A DNA stretch of 64,000 nt from Brachypodium distachyon (GCF_000005505.3 NC_016131.3:54297355-54361354); one strand, 5' to 3'. Positions 43,708 to 57,609 are shown, counted from the stretch's first letter. Notes: generated by a model not told the origin, from the sequence alone. Made by a program: numbers and translations.

Positions 43708-44334
43708 TACAAAATAACTCATATAAACAAAGTGACACAACTTCAATCCAAGAGTACCATAGACTTTGTATCAAACAACTCAAACGATAGCTAGACTCCA
43801 GCTCGGACGCCTAGAATGCAGTTCCTCATGGGTTCTCTTCACCACGGTTTTTGTGAGCAAAGAAGCTAAAGCCCGACGTTATGACCATATGTAGGAGCAT
43901 GACAGCTTAGGAAAGAACATTGAAAGCTAAATGAATAGTAAATTGTTCAGATCAGTTCTGAATTCAGATGTACCATTAATAACAATTTTTTATACACCGA
44001 AAAACTGTCACAGCACCAGGAAATTAGATTCCCAATGGGGCAAATTCTAGATATGGGGTTAATGACTAGACCCTGCGAAGTTACATATGCACGATTTTTT
44101 TCCAAGAGGGAGTTCAGCCATTAGGCGTACTTTTACAAAGGCCAAAAGCCATCAAGGGCTAATTTCAACAATGCTGGCTTCTGAACTAGTCTTTTCCCCT
44201 CTTGCTAAAAACATGATATTAAGGTGATTAACAAACAGATAAAAAAATTGAATGAAGTCAAGGCTGTCCTGAGGTGCACCTAAGTGGAGTAAAAATTAAG
44301 GTGTAAAATACACGACGTTGCCACCACAGTTTTG
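43708..44334. other. 3' flank of the ETO1-like gene
   Basis: No separate gene was found. The part next to 44335 is probably 3' untranslated region. A block near 43615 (gactttctatcaaacaactca) is repeated near 43760, around the small Stowaway. Confidence 0.4.
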
Positions 44335-47300
44335 TCAGGGCTCTTGGCTGTTCACACGTTTCTGAAGGTCGAGCATTTCTTGGTGATTTGGGTCCAAAGA
44401 GAGGGCGGCTCGACAATCACGAAGAGCGCTAGAGACATCACCAATATGTTCATGGAATGCCGCGCGAAGATGCAATAGGTGGAGGTCTGCTTTGAACGAA
44501 ATTGCCCTAGTCAGCTCTGCTATTGCTTCTTCCTCCTTGTGGGTATCCATCAGTACTGTGAACCAAAATCACCAAGATATTTTAGTTAAATTAATCACAA
44601 TAAATAGCAGGGCAAAATAATCACAATACTGTATCTGCTATTCAAGAGCTAATCATGAAACATATGTGCCATAAAGGTAGAGTATGACTGAAAATAAAAA
44701 AAAAGGATAAGATAAAATCAGGCTAGATAAACAACTAAATCTCATATCCTGGCCTCCATAGGAATACTGGGACTAATGGTCGAAAGACTGAACACCAAGA
44801 TAACCCCCTAGATTAACATAAGGAAATTATCATGATCCACGTGTTTCCAGAATAACATGCTTGTTGTGAATATGGAACATGACTAGCATAGATATACAAG
44901 TTTAAGTCAAATTTACACTTTGTGTGTTTGCACTGTGAAGTCTAAGTGCAGGTAGTTAAACCAGAATGCATTGGATTCTCAATCAGTGGACTGAAGAAAG
45001 TGGTGGGGGTTCAAGAACCAGGCAGGGATCTACAGATCCTAGAAATTTGAGCCCAAATACCCCACAGGGTGCAGCAGAAATATGGAATATTGAACCTCAG
45101 TTAAAGCAATTTATGTTAAGATAATTTGGAGAGTGATACAATCTGTCAAAGGGACAATTACCAACATTGTAACTGTAATTCAAAACTGAAGGGAAAAAGA
45201 GTGTCTCAAGTAAATAAGAAGCATAAACAGTAAAGTAATGAATCAAGGCAAACAGTTTACATCAAAGAGCTGTGCATAAAAGTTTCTTATTCAAAGAAAA
45301 GTATGATAAGTTCAGTATTGATGTTTTAGTGAAGCACATTATCAGCCTATCCTTCAACCAAAGACCAACAGCAGCGATGAGAGAGATGAAATTCTAGGTA
45401 AGATGCAGATTATCTCCTGTCCTTCAGTCAATAGCTTAAAAATCAGGTCTGACAAAAGAAAATAGTTAACTAGAAACATGATAGATGGGAGCTAGATCTA
45501 CAGACAATAAATTGTTTAGTCCAGCATAATTTTACATCTAGCGCATTAGTTACCAGTTCTCTACGCAGAACCAAGACGATATAAAACAGAGTAATCATCA
45601 TTAGTGTTAAAAAATATGGATACTATAAATAACCAAGAAGATGATTTTCAGTTTGATCTAACCTGCGGCACGATATCTGTATGGATAAACACGCAATGGG
45701 TCCAATTGGGTCACCATTTGCAAATCTGACATAGTTTGTTCCCGTTCGCAATATTCTGAGCGCTTCTCATAAGCTGAAGCATTGTTTTTAGCTTTTTCTA
45801 TCAACTTTGTCATTTCATCATATGCAGCATCCCTGTTGTTCCTGAGATAATGAACACGAGCAAGACCCTGATGGGCCCTAGTGTGTCGGATCTTCAACGC
45901 ACTTGTGTAGCAATCAGCAGCTGACTCTAACTTCCCGCAATCAACATAGACGCCACCAAGGTTGTTTAAAGCCTGCAGTACAATTATGCACAGGAATTAT
46001 TGAGGGTCTGCCTAATTACCAAGGCTGACTGAATCTGAAAACAAGCACACATAGGACTAACATTTTGGATGTTTGTCCCCAGATAATAGTTCGCAGGGCA
46101 CTGGCATTAATCATTCTGGATGTTGCCTTAACTTGCTAGATCAATATCCGCCAAAGATGACGTAAAAGATAGACCTTAGGCACACATGTTTGTAATTAAC
46201 TTAAGCAGCATTTTCTACGCAATTCAAAGTCTCGAAGTTCTTTAAAAAAATCTGGCACATGCGCATCACGAACAGGCATAAATACAGCATCTGTCTGTCC
46301 AAGGTTGCAATAATGAAGCTTCACCATTAATGATTAACATTCTAGGTCTAGGGTATGGCTGCAACTTGCCACGAGGAAAATGTGATTTATGATTAACCAG
46401 ACAAGGTTATGTAATTTGTTTTCTCCCTCAACTCCCATTTGTCCAAGACAACAAATACACCAGCAAGAATCATGCTACCTGTTTATTTAAACCCACATCA
46501 AATGTGTTTTTTCCTAATGTCGTGTCTAACAGAACATACAGAGTGTTCAAGATGCATAGAGTTTGGAAAACCTAAACTGCCCTCCATTATACCAAGTCCG
46601 AGTCATTTGGATACTAAACTGGTTGTGCAAAATTGCAGATGGTGAGCAGAAGTGAAAAATGGTGTGTTGTACAAACCACTAACCTGACCCTTCCGAAGCC
46701 GGTCTGAAGGGCACTTCAATGCATCTTCAAGAAGTGATATAACATTTGTAGAATAAGAAGGATCAACACCTGAGTCAGCCAAAACATAGGCTTTCAGAAA
46801 GAAAGCCTCGAACGACCTTTGAATAGAAATAGATTCCTCTGCTTTTTGCAGGGCCTCCTCACAGTGTCCAGTATCATACAGAAGCCATCCCTCATATACC
46901 AGCCGTTCATGCTCAGTTGCAGCATGTTGCCTAGCCAATTGCAAACTTCGCATTGCTGCCTCAGGACAGTTCAACCTGGAAGACCAAATATTAAGCACCA
47001 CTTTTAGTTAAATTGGGGATCAAAGTGTCCATAAGAGAATCATCCGAGGGATGTGCTACAGTGCTAGTAGAGGTTACCTTAGGAGAAGCAAAGATTGCCT
47101 AAAGTACAAAACCCCTTTTGATGCATCAGACTCAAGCATCTTGTAGATCACTGAAAGCGAACCAATATCATCCACTGATGACCAGCGTTCATAGAGTTGG
47201 AGCCAGCATTCAGCTGTATTCCACTGATCAACATGTGCCCCAAGAAGAGTGCCTATTTTGGACGCAGCTACACGTCCTTCCAACATCCGGTACTCGGGAG

Positions 47301-49024
47301 ATAAAGTAAGAATTGCATGGATATCACAAAGTGCAGACTTGTAGTCTTCAAGAGCTAAATATAGACAAATTCGAAGCTCGAGGCACTCTAGTGCTAACTT
47401 GAAACCCAAAAGTCGGTTTATTTCCTCTAGGGCAAGTCTAGGGTCCTTCTTTCTCATCAAGGATGCAGCCCGGTACATGTAAGGGTAAGTAAGAGTAGGA
47501 TCCAGCTCCGTTGCTTTGTCAAGGTCTGCCAACTTCCTATCTCCTTCTGAATACAATGATCTCTCGAGATGCATCCATCCTAGTGGTACACTTGAAGTTA
47601 TGACTGAGCTGAGCTTCTCGAAAGCCGAAGTCTTTTTGCCCTTTACATTAGTAATTCTAGCCAGACCAGCAATGGAGTATACATGACCAGCAGAGAAGGC
47701 AACTTCAAATAGCTGTTCAGCTTCGTTGTATTCCTTTCTCAGAAGTCTAATACACCCAAGCTGATGAAAAGCAATTTGCTTCTGCGAAGGAGTAACTGCC
47801 AATTGAACTAACTTCTCTGACAAGATTACAGTTGTCTCTGTCCTTGGATCAATGTTCATCGTGACTTCACTAAGAAAGCAGTACAATAAAAAGGAGGCAT
47901 GACCAGCCATAATAAGTTGTTGCTGTTCGGTTGCACTCAAGAAGATATCAAGTACTAGCTCATCAGTTAGGCAATCTGGTAGGTCCTGTAAAAGCATTTG
48001 CAAACAAGAAGCAGCCAGCACCGGTGCATTTTCATCAAATGCCAATGCCATAAGCTCAACAGCATCCTGCTTTGATGAGACAAATGAAGCCAGATTCCTA
48101 TCACAAGCATCTTTTAGCTTGTCGCAGCAAAATGTATTTGCAAACACCAGGATCTCCAACAAGATTTCCAAAGGCATATCCTCTAAGCTATATGTACAAC
48201 TAAACTCAGAAACAGCTCTCATGGCCTCCAACGAAATACCATTCTCTGACAAATCAACAAGCTCAAGCTGTGACTCGGTGTATGGTCCGTTAAGCATTGA
48301 GCAAAATGGGATAGATAAAGAAGCAATCTTACACCTATCGCATGTCACCCTGCCATCCCTTATTTTGAAGGTCACCATCGAGGAAATATGCGACGACGAG
48401 CCCATGACACCTGAGCCAACTATCTCAAAATTCCTCACTGGCATCTCAGAAGCAACATTAATTGGCCCAAACTCTCGGCAGCACTTCCGACATGACGCGA
48501 GGACGTCGGCTATGATCTCCTCCCCCCTCTTCTCATACCGCAGCCATGCCCCGAATATGACCTTCTCGTGCACAGAGCTTGTGCAGTGCCAAGCAGAATG
48601 CAGGCTCCTCTGGCGCAATTTTGCCTCCCCGAGGCCCCGAAACACCTGGGACTGGATCAAATACAGCCCCGGTCGCTCACTCGGGGTGCATTGCTCGAGC
48701 TCTTCGTGAATCCTCGACAACACCTCCACATAATTCAAGGGTTTATACAGAGGTACTACAGGCGGTTCGGCAATCTTGATGAGTGACTCACTACACATAG
48801 CCAAGAATCAAAATTAATCAGGAAATGCAGTCCAGTTAGCATGACACCGAAACGAACGTAAAATGAAAATGAAAAGGTTTAGGAACGGGCTCAGCTTACA
48901 TGGATGAAGGCGAGTAGGACGATTTAGGCAGCTTTCCCCGCTCCACCTGCAGCCACGACTGCGGGTTGAAGCCATGGATGTGCTGTTCATCGCAGGGTGA
49001 CTCCGAGAGGATGCTGCTCCTCAT
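44335..49024 (-). CDS. EOL1: ETO1-like protein (BTB and TPR domains)
   Basis: Five exons in consistent phases: 48900-49024, 47078-48790, 46684-46975, 45663-45972, 44335-44555. Total 886 residues, close to Arabidopsis EOL proteins and shorter than ETO1. The start is the first ATG of exon 1 (MRSSILSESPCDEQHIHGF). The second exon holds the BTB region (about residues 180-290), with LEDMPLEILLEILVFANTF, and several TPR units. Later exons add TPR repeats (NCPEAAMRSLQLARQ, GKLESAADCYTSALKIRHT, RAALSLDPNHQEMLDL). Family role: ETO1/EOL proteins bridge CUL3 ubiquitin ligase and type-2 ACC synthases, so limiting ethylene production in the cytosol. ETO1 versus EOL1 is not settled here; symbol tentative. 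Confidence 0.9.
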
Positions 49025-50949
49025 CGAGCACAGGAAGGAGAACACCTCCCAAATCTCCACGCTCCCGGATTTCACGAATCCCGGCGAACCGGCACCACCA
49101 ACGGTTTGAAGAACAACGGCCGCAAGAACAGCCTACGAATCAGAACCTACACTAATCCTACACATTTGAACGCAGGAAAAGGAGATTGGCAACTGATGCG
49201 CTTTCCCCACTATCGGCCAGACCTCTAGGGATCCCAGCACGGACGACAGAACCGACCAGTCCTAAGTACGAACGGGGCGGAATGGCCCGCGGAATCGCGC
49301 TGGAAAACGGCCCCTCGGGACCAAATCTCGGCGCCCGTGAGACCGTGAGCCCGTGGCGCCGCGCGCGCTGGATCGAATTCGACGGATCGAGAGGAAAGCT
49401 GAGCAGGAACAGCGCAATGGCAGGGGAGGAACAGTGTGGGTGGGTGGGCTCCACGGACAAGGCTGTGCGGGCGAGCTCGGATTTGGATCTTTCGAAAGCA
49501 ACTTCTCGGGGGGGATGGATGGAGACTGGAGAGGAGACGGGGAGGAGGAAGAAGAGACCGAGGGAAGTGCTTTGGATGTGGAGAGGAAATGGGAGGAGGT
49601 TAGTCTAGTAGAGGAAAAAAAAACAATTTCTTTTGTTTTTGGGGAAAAAGACAAGAACGTGTTGCCGCGAATGCACATGAGTTCACTTCCTGCAGGGAGT
49701 ATTGACGTGGAGGATATACGGATAAACAAGAGTTTTTTTTTCCTTTGCGGTAAGGATTGCAAAGAAAATTACTTTTTCTTAGTTAATGACTTTTCCTGAT
49801 CCTACGTGTCATACATGGCATTGCAAAGAAAATGTTGACATCACTCATTGTACATGTCTAATTCTCATGTTAATGATAAAAATGGACACTTCAACCAATC
49901 CACGAGTGTGCACAAAAAATGCTGCCCGCTGCAAAGTGTGGCGATCGAATCGAAACCAAAGTAACCGCTAACGATGTTTTGTGTTTTTTCCCCCTCTGCT
50001 TCTCCCTCTAGAGGCAGTAGTAACTAGTAACGGTACATGGTGCTCCGGCTTTATAAATTCCAAACCAACGTGTAAGGTCATGTTTAACTTCGACCGCGCT
50101 ACGTGCTATACACACCATGCAACTCACAGTTTATGGCACAAATACATGCAAAATGTTGATTCCAGTTTTGTGGCGTAAAAAGTGATAACAACAGTATAAA
50201 GGTGATCACTCGTGTGTTGCTATACGAATTAAACTAAAAATAGTGCATGTTTAAAAGTGCCGAATCAAGGTGTTTAAAAGTACCCGCAAAGTCTACAGTC
50301 AAGACTCGAGTGCGTCCACCGGCCGGTCACGCATGCTTTTAAATAAGTCGTGCATATGTTAGTTGAGGTGGATGGACCTATCATGCATGGGCTCACGCCT
50401 GGATTTATGGGGTCACGAGATCAGCGCAGCTAGAGACCAAGAGCCCAAGAGGAGACATGCATCGACCGGTTGGAAAGATCGAAATATGCATGCACATCAT
50501 TCAAATCGCACAAGTACAACAACCAAGTACCAAGATTAAGGAAGACGCATATTGGGTTGGCATGGTCGTTGAGCATATCATAATGTTCATCCATGCACGG
50601 TAGCAGTAGACAGCAGCGCACTTTGCCTACGTGCGTTTTCGAAAAGAATTGGTGTGCGAATGATCGATCGTGTAGTCCCTACTTGCATGCACACTCAAAT
50701 TGTTTGGGCTGGCTTTAATTAGTGCATGCAATGCATCCATCTGAATTCCGTTGGCATTTTATTCCATTGACGACGTACGCTCTGATTGGACAAGCTCGAC
50801 CAGAAAAAATAGGAATAACTACAAAGTTCGTAACAGGCAAAAAAAAAACTAGAGAAGCTTCTAGTGCGCTTCTTTATTTCCTTCGCGCGATTAAAACTGA
50901 GCCCGAAGGTCGGAGACTTGCAACTTGAAGAAAGATGGGATGGAAATTC
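49025..50949. other. 5' flank of the ETO1-like gene and intergenic DNA
   Basis: 49025-49610 is GC-rich, probably 5' untranslated and promoter sequence. Open frames on both strands are shadows of composition. 49786-49870 contains one end of a Harbinger-like MITE (see 43131). The remainder has no recognised feature. Confidence 0.4.
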
Positions 50950-50954
50950 TAAAT

Positions 50955-51120
50955 TGTATTCCACGATGTTTGATGTTGTATTGATCTAGCTCTCACATGG
51001 GGTATTATAGAGTACAATGTGTGAAGACGGACTTGAAGTACAAGACAAGTTGCTATAGGTTTAAACCTTCCTATCTCTATCTTCACTTAAACACAATTGC
51101 ATCTCTAACATCCCCCCCTC
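50955..51120 (-). mobile_element. Short LTR with adjacent polypurine tract (Copia-like remnant)
   Basis: Minus strand: a polypurine tract GAGGGGGGGA (51111-51120) is followed directly by TGTTAGAGATGC (LTR start at 51110), with a candidate CA end near 50955, about 156 bp. The tract-plus-TG junction is diagnostic of a 3' LTR. The internal side (51121-51600) has no coding domain I recognise. The superfamily is a guess. Confidence 0.45.
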
Positions 51121-52367
51121 AATCGTAGCAGGGAGCGAAGTGGACGATTTCGATTGTATTTGAAGTCTTGTGCTTCCGTCGTCTTATCCACTTCGTCATC
51201 ATCAACTTTGTCTTTGATGGTCATAGTCCATCACCTAGCACGGTGCCTGTCGGTGACGGTGCTTGTCTTCCCTTCTAGTGCCGTCCCTTATTTCCTCGTG
51301 CAGTAGTAGCGGAATCATCGTGGACGCTAGTGACGACGCAAACGGTTTGACTAGAATTGTTGCCGATGAGTAGCTGTAGATGTATCCCTAGTAGTCGATG
51401 TCGAGGAAGCTGATCGTGATGTAGTCTGGGTCGATGTCGTAGTCATCATAGTGAATGTCGCCTTGCTTCCCCACCAGCCCCCCTCGGGAGCTTGCAACAG
51501 GACATCGAGTAGGTTGGAACAGCTTGTGCGGCCGCCTTGATGAGAACTTCTTTCCCGCCAGCTGAAAATAAGTTTTATTTTGGAACAAGGAGCATGCACC
51601 TGATTTACAGCTCTCTTTTTTTTTGAGGGGGACCCGATTTCCAGCTGAAAATCATCATGGATGATTACACTGTATGGGCCATCTTTCGACGAGAAGAGAG
51701 TACCTTCTGTCTTGGGCCTGCCGAACGAGAAAAATAGCCGACATGGCAGCATAAAATAGCCCAAACTGGCCCAGCCCACTATGCGGCCTCTGTCGGCCCA
51801 CCCGTTTGTTTCCAGAACCTTACATCAAGTCATCAATCGGTACCCCTCAAAAAAAAAAAGTCATCAATCGGTTCACCGCTTTACCTTCGGTAGAAAAACA
51901 CAACAAGTTACTCGGAGAAAAAAACCAGGAGCAACGGGAGCAAACAGACTACAGTCATCGCCGTTGACCGTGCGTCAATCCCGCAACGATCAAACGCGTC
52001 CGATCCAAAATTTCGAAACTGCAAGGAAAGAGCCAATTACTGTGATTTCCCTAAAAAGCCACGCGAGAGAACCGCTGTTCAGAAAACGACGCGACGGTCC
52101 CACCAGTCATTGGCACCCATCTGGGCCGCGTAAACAACGACTCCACCAAAGCCATTCCAGCGTCTTTATCCTCGAATGACAGGCCGGCCCCAGGAGTCAT
52201 CCACACGGGTGGTTAACCCATATAACTCGAGCACTGGAGTCTTCCTAGCATCCTAGGGGCATCATCGTCTCCGTCTCCGTTCGCTCTGCTGCTGCTTCCT
52301 CCTTACCGCCGTCCGGCACGTACACGCGAAACCCTAACCCTAGCAGTCCTCCTCGTAGTCCGGCGAG
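51121..52367. other. Intergenic, LFG promoter side
   Basis: 51121-51600 is possibly internal sequence of the decayed LTR element. 51780-52367 is the upstream and 5' untranslated region of the next gene. No gene found. Confidence 0.4.
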
Positions 52368-55113
52368 ATGTTCGGCTACCACCAGAAGGGCGGCGACATC
52401 GAGGCGGGGACCTCGGGCGGGGCCGGGGCGGCGCCGACGCGGGGTCTGTACCCCGGGATGACGGAGAGCCCCGAGCTGCGCTGGGCGCTCATCCGGAAGA
52501 TCTACACCATCCTCTCCCTGCAGCTCCTCCTCACCGCCGCCGTCGCCGCCGTCGTCGTCAAGGTCCGGGCCATCTCCCACTTCTTCGTCTCCTCCAATGC
52601 CGGCCTCGGGCTCTACATCTTCCTCGTCATCTTCCCCTTCATCGGTCAGTCCTCCTCACGACTCGTCTAATTTTTTAACCCCAATCTTCGGTTCCGGATT
52701 TTGTTTTCGGATTTGGTGGGGGAAAAGTAGGGTTTCCGAGTGGTGTTTGTGCAACCGCGGCACAAACAATGGTCGATATGTCGAATATATTCCTTTTTAT
52801 TTATCAAATTTAGTTATGGGTGTCAAATCCCGCGAAATTTCTGGGGGATATTTACTACCAGTTGTACGCGTTGATGCTGCTATTTTAATTATGCGTCATT
52901 TTAGAGGGTCTTCCCGGAAGAACAGGACGCGCTTTCCCTTTGCGTGCTCTCGTGCGTGCACGTATGGATGCCTTCTCGTACCCGCGAAGGCAAAGCGATG
53001 GGTGTGTGTATGTGTTGGTTCCAACTCGAATCCTGCTGCATTTTGCAGGAACGCCCCTTGGGGGTCTCCTAATTCTGTTTTACTAGAATGGGATGTGCTT
53101 GATTGTGTTAATTGGGGCTGGTGTAGTGGTTTTAATCTGATACTAAAATGCTTGTATGATTTTGCTATGCAGTGCTGTGCCCGCTGTACTTCTACCGCCA
53201 GAAGCACCCAGTGAACCTGCTGCTGCTTGGCATCTTCACAGTCGCCATCAGCTTCGCTGTCGGCATGACATGTGCCTTCACTAGCGGTAATTGTCCTGCC
53301 CCGTTGTCTTCTGCTCCTACTGGCAGCCCCTTGTTCTTGATTTATGCTCCTGCTTTTGTAAATCACTAAATCAGCATTCTCTAATACGGTTCTCATTGCA
53401 TTCACATCCTTGCGTTATTCATGACGTATGGCTACTAGATATTTGGAGTACTATTTTTTCTCGACCAGCAGATTCTAGCACCTGTTGGCGATTTATGATA
53501 TTCTTGTCTGTGTTAGAAGCATTTGCGTATTGCCCTCTAGTAAATTACTTTTACCAATAGCTCGTTATTTGCTACTCATGGCAATGCGATAATCTCCTAC
53601 CGAGTACTATTATTGTGAAGCATCTGGTTTGCGTGTGGACTGAGTTCTGAAATGCATGTGCTGTCAATTTGTGGTGCCACTCAAATGATAGGCTCTGCCA
53701 GTGAGCCCATGTGACTATTTTCCAGCCTGTGTCTATGGCCAAGCTGTAGGTGTTCATTTGCCTTTTATGATATGCTTGTCTGAGTCAGAAGCATTTGTAA
53801 TTGATTACTTTTAAAAAGGATGTTGCAAAGCATTTCCAGTACTACCACCTTGCACATTGTTTTAATGTTGCTTTGTTGTGATGTTGATGTTAAGCCAATT
53901 ATGCTCTGCTGTTTTCAGTTTTACTTCTAGAACTTCCAAATTAACGAACAGGACCCTTTGCTTTTCTTCAAACATTGGTTGAAATGAAACTTTTGAATTA
54001 TTATTTACTGTTTGCTCCTGCCACTGTTTCTCTCAAGACACATTGTAGTATCAGTGTAACCTGAAGGGTAGTTTGGGTTCAAGAATACTGCCGGTTTATC
54101 TGGACATAGTTTTGGTAAGTGTGTGGTTTAGGTTGCTGGATTATATTCAAATTGATAACGAAATAAGAGGGATATTCACATTGTATCTGACTATTCATAG
54201 AAAATTTTGAATGCTATTCCATCCATGTGCTGGTTTAATCTCATTGTGATTGAAAATGCATAATTTATCGATGCAGGCCTAGTTTTTTTTTGTCAGGCAT
54301 CATGTGATCTATCATTCATTTGTGTTTGCAGCAGGAGTTATAACTTTGCATTTTAGAATTGCACCGATTTCAGAAGTTGTTATATCTTGTAAACTGCAGG
54401 ATATTGTTGAAGTTTGGCATTTCAATGCTGCTCTGCCTTCCATTCTGATTTTAGTGTGCACACATTTTATTGGCTGATTAGATTTACATAAAAGTTGCTT
54501 TGGCAAGGAGATCTACAACATAATTATAAAGCAAGCTTTAGTTCTTGTTAGTAGTTAATTTTGATTACTCTGATGTCATTTCTTAGTTGTGTTCTTTGTC
54601 CTGGTGATTTTTTTGGATAAAGAAATTGCTAATATAATTTGCTATGTGAACAGGCAAGGTCATTTTGGAGGCTGCAATTCTTACAGCAGTGGTGGTTGTT
54701 AGCCTCACTGCTTACACCTTCTGGGCGGCAAAGAGGGGCCAGGACTTCAGCTTCCTTGGTCCTTTCCTGTTCGCTTCCCTCATAGTGCTGATTGTGTTTG
54801 CGTTCATTCAGGTCAGATGTCAATGTGCTGACACTCCCTTCTCTAGTTTGGAGTCCATTTATCTGTCGTAAGTGTAGTCGATACTGATCGTGACTTTGCC
54901 TCACAGATCCTCTTCCCAATGGGTAAGCTCTCTCACATGATATATGGTGGGCTGGCAGCGCTCATCTTCAGTGGCTACATTGTCTACGACACCGACAACA
55001 TCATCAAGCGCTTCACATACGATGAGTACGTCTGGGCTGCCGTCTCACTCTACCTCGACGTCATCAACCTATTCATGGCCCTGATCACCCTGTTCAGCGC
55101 GGCCGACAGTTAA
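52368..55113 (+). CDS. LFG: LIFEGUARD / Bax-inhibitor-1 family protein, copy 1
   Basis: Four exons: 52368-52644, 53173-53286, 54654-54811, 54907-55113; phases agree and give 251 residues. A short N-terminal cytosolic part with YPGMTESPELRWALIRKIY precedes seven hydrophobic segments. The family stretch TAYTFWAAKRGQDFSFLGPFL and the C-terminal block IVYDTDNIIKRFTYDEYVWAA carry the conserved acidic residues of the channel/pH-sensing region. Family role: integral membrane proteins of the ER/Golgi or vacuole that damp calcium-dependent cell death; barley LFG affects powdery mildew susceptibility. A second copy follows in tandem, with identical exon 2 and exon 3 lengths. The introns are larger here (528, 1367 and 95 bp). 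Confidence 0.92.
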
Positions 55114-55965
55114 GCACATCGCCCTGCCCCTGCTAGATCTATGCCTCGTGCTGTGCATACATTCTGGTTTCAAATCCCGTGGCCAAATCTCCCGTATCTT
55201 GATGAGTCTTCATGACTTGAGAATTGTATAGGTGTCTGATGTCTCGCTTGCACGGTGGAAATGTGGCCGAGTTTGAGTTGAGTTTAGTCGATCCCTACCT
55301 AGCAAATGTTAAGAAAGTTAATCACCACGTTCTATGTATGGATGATGGATGTGATGCTGGATTTAGGGGTTCTTTGACATATAATGATGGTTGGTGGTGG
55401 CTCTGCTTTATGGCCTTGTTAGAATTTTTTCTTCAATATTTTTTTTGTGTGCTCTCGCGTTGGTGCATGTTATCTCATTGCCGTGTTAGACACACTGTTT
55501 TTTTTTGAGAGATACACTGAAGTTCCAAGTTCAGGACAAGAAAAATAGTGGCACTAAAATGAAAACATCTCTTGGTTCTATTTGTGGAATCAGCCACTGG
55601 TCGCAGATATACAGCTTAGACACTGACAAAGTGACAAGGTCATTTTTATCAATTAATTATACTGTCAAATAGGAGTACTACAAAAATATGTGACAGACAC
55701 CAACGGCTAAAACCCACCAAGCCCAAATAAAGCAAACTCCCCCAGCCATTAAAAAACCCGCTCAAACCAACCAAGAATAGCACAACAGCTCGCGCAAATC
55801 CTTCTCCTTCCCGCCTTCTCTCCTGCTCTGCTCTCCACCGTCAAAGCTCCACAGAGCCATCTCTCAATCCCACCCGATCGCACGACGCACCAGCCCAATC
55901 TACACAACACACTACACCGGGTGATCGAGAAGCAGTCCCACCGCGGCGGCCGGGGGCGCACGGCC
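55114..55965. other. Intergenic between the two LFG genes
   Basis: Holds the 3' untranslated region of copy 1 and the upstream region of copy 2. No other feature seen. Confidence 0.5.
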
Positions 55966-57007
55966 ATGGGGAAGCACGGCGGCGGCCTGGACGTGGACGT
56001 GGAGAAGGGCGGGGCGGCCTGTATGTACATGATCGAGACACCGGAGCTCCGGTGGGCGTTCATCCGCAAGGTGTACGCGATCGTGGCGCTGCAGCTGCTG
56101 GCCACCATCGCCGTCGCCGCCACCGTCTACCTCGTGCCGGACATCCGTGCCTTCTTCCTCGCCCGCACCCCGGCCTCCCTCGCCGCCTTCGTGCTCATCC
56201 TCGTCGCCACCATCCTCGGTCTGTTACTCAGCTCCAATTCATAATTCATTGGCCGGATCGTCCTCTGTTGATATGGCTGATTAATCTGTGTTGGCATACA
56301 ATGCAATGCAATGGAGCAGTGATGATCCCCATGATGTGCCTCCGGAACCGGCACCCCATCAACCTCATCCTACTCGGCCTCTTCACCATTTGTATGAGCT
56401 TCTCCGTCGGCCTGGGATGCCTCTCCAGGAAAGGTGAGACAATGCAGCCCAACCACCGTGTGATCAACGAAACAACATCCAATTGACAACAAAATCGTGC
56501 CTGAGATGCTTTCATTTCCCCTTCTCTCAACATATACAGGAGTAATCATAATCGAGGCGGCAACGCTGACATTCGTGGTGGTCTTGAGCCTGACGATCTA
56601 CACGTTCTGGGCGGCCAAGAGAAGCCATGACTTCAGCTTCCTCGGGCCCTTCTTGTTCGCGGCATGCCTCATCCTGATGCTCTTCAGCCTCATCCAGGTC
56701 ATCTGCTCCTGCAACCAACTAACCATCTATCCAAACAAGGGTCGGTCTTTCTCACCAGCATCACTCACATATAGAGAGATGCTTTGTCTTATTTGCTGTG
56801 CTGCAGATGTTGATGCCGATGGGCAAAGTGGGGACGACGGTGTACGGGTGCGTCTCGGCGCTGGTCTTCTCCGGGTTCATCATCTACGACACGGACAACC
56901 TCATCAAGAGGCACGCCTACGACGAGTATGTCACGGCGGCCATCTCGCTGTACCTCGACATCATCAACATCTTCATGGCCATTCTCTCTGCCCTCTCAGA
57001 TTGCTAG
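55966..57007 (+). CDS. LFG: LIFEGUARD / Bax-inhibitor-1 family protein, copy 2
   Basis: Four exons: 55966-56218, 56320-56433, 56540-56697, 56807-57007; 241 residues. Exons 2 and 3 are 114 and 158 nt, exactly as in copy 1, so the pair arose by tandem duplication. The first ATG is at 55966; the frame is open upstream but has no other ATG. The protein has seven hydrophobic segments with TIYTFWAAKRSHDFSFLGPFL and FIIYDTDNLIKRHAYDEYVTAA. The introns are short (about 100 bp each), unlike copy 1. Role as for copy 1. The N-terminus (MGKHGGGLDVDVEKGG) differs, which may change targeting or regulation. Confidence 0.92.
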
Positions 57008-57609
57008 ACATTTCTTGTTCATGTGTTGCTGCTGCTGCTGCCATGCCATGCTGGATGCGGATCACCCCAAATAACATCCGCAGGGACAAAACTTGTCGAG
57101 AAATCGCGGTCCGGTGAATGTATAAAAGTGTATGTGTTTGGCTGAACAATTGATAATGGGGGAAATGAGATATGGTTCGCTGGTCAGTCAAAAGCTATAC
57201 GGTTGCATGTGTTGTGATTTGAAATTGATGCAGAAAGTGTAAATTGCACTGTGAATCATCAAACTTCCCTGCTGATGGTTCACATAGGTAACCGTTCGGA
57301 ACCATTGTGACATTACATGGTTAGCAACCCGAAACTTCAAAACAATCTTAGGTATAAAAGCGTGACGAGTTGCATCGCATTTTACTCCCGGGGGCTGTCA
57401 CAGAAAAACAGAAACAAGAGACAAATATGGAAACGGAATAAAAATTTATGAAATCGAAACAAAACTTTTCTTGTGAAAAATGGAAAAAGAACATTTTACG
57501 TTGGAAATATGACAAAAAATGGAATTTTCCACATTCGAACAAGCGGAATTTCGGTTATCTTCCAGTTTGCACAATAATTTGCTTCATTGTACAACCATAA
57601 TATATTATA
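57008..57609. other. 3' flank of LFG copy 2
   Basis: No gene found; AT-rich from about 57340. Confidence 0.5.

Noticed and set aside
49186..49799. Open frames on both strands upstream of the ETO1-like gene
   Set aside because: Mutually overlapping, compositional, and placed where 5' untranslated and promoter sequence is expected.
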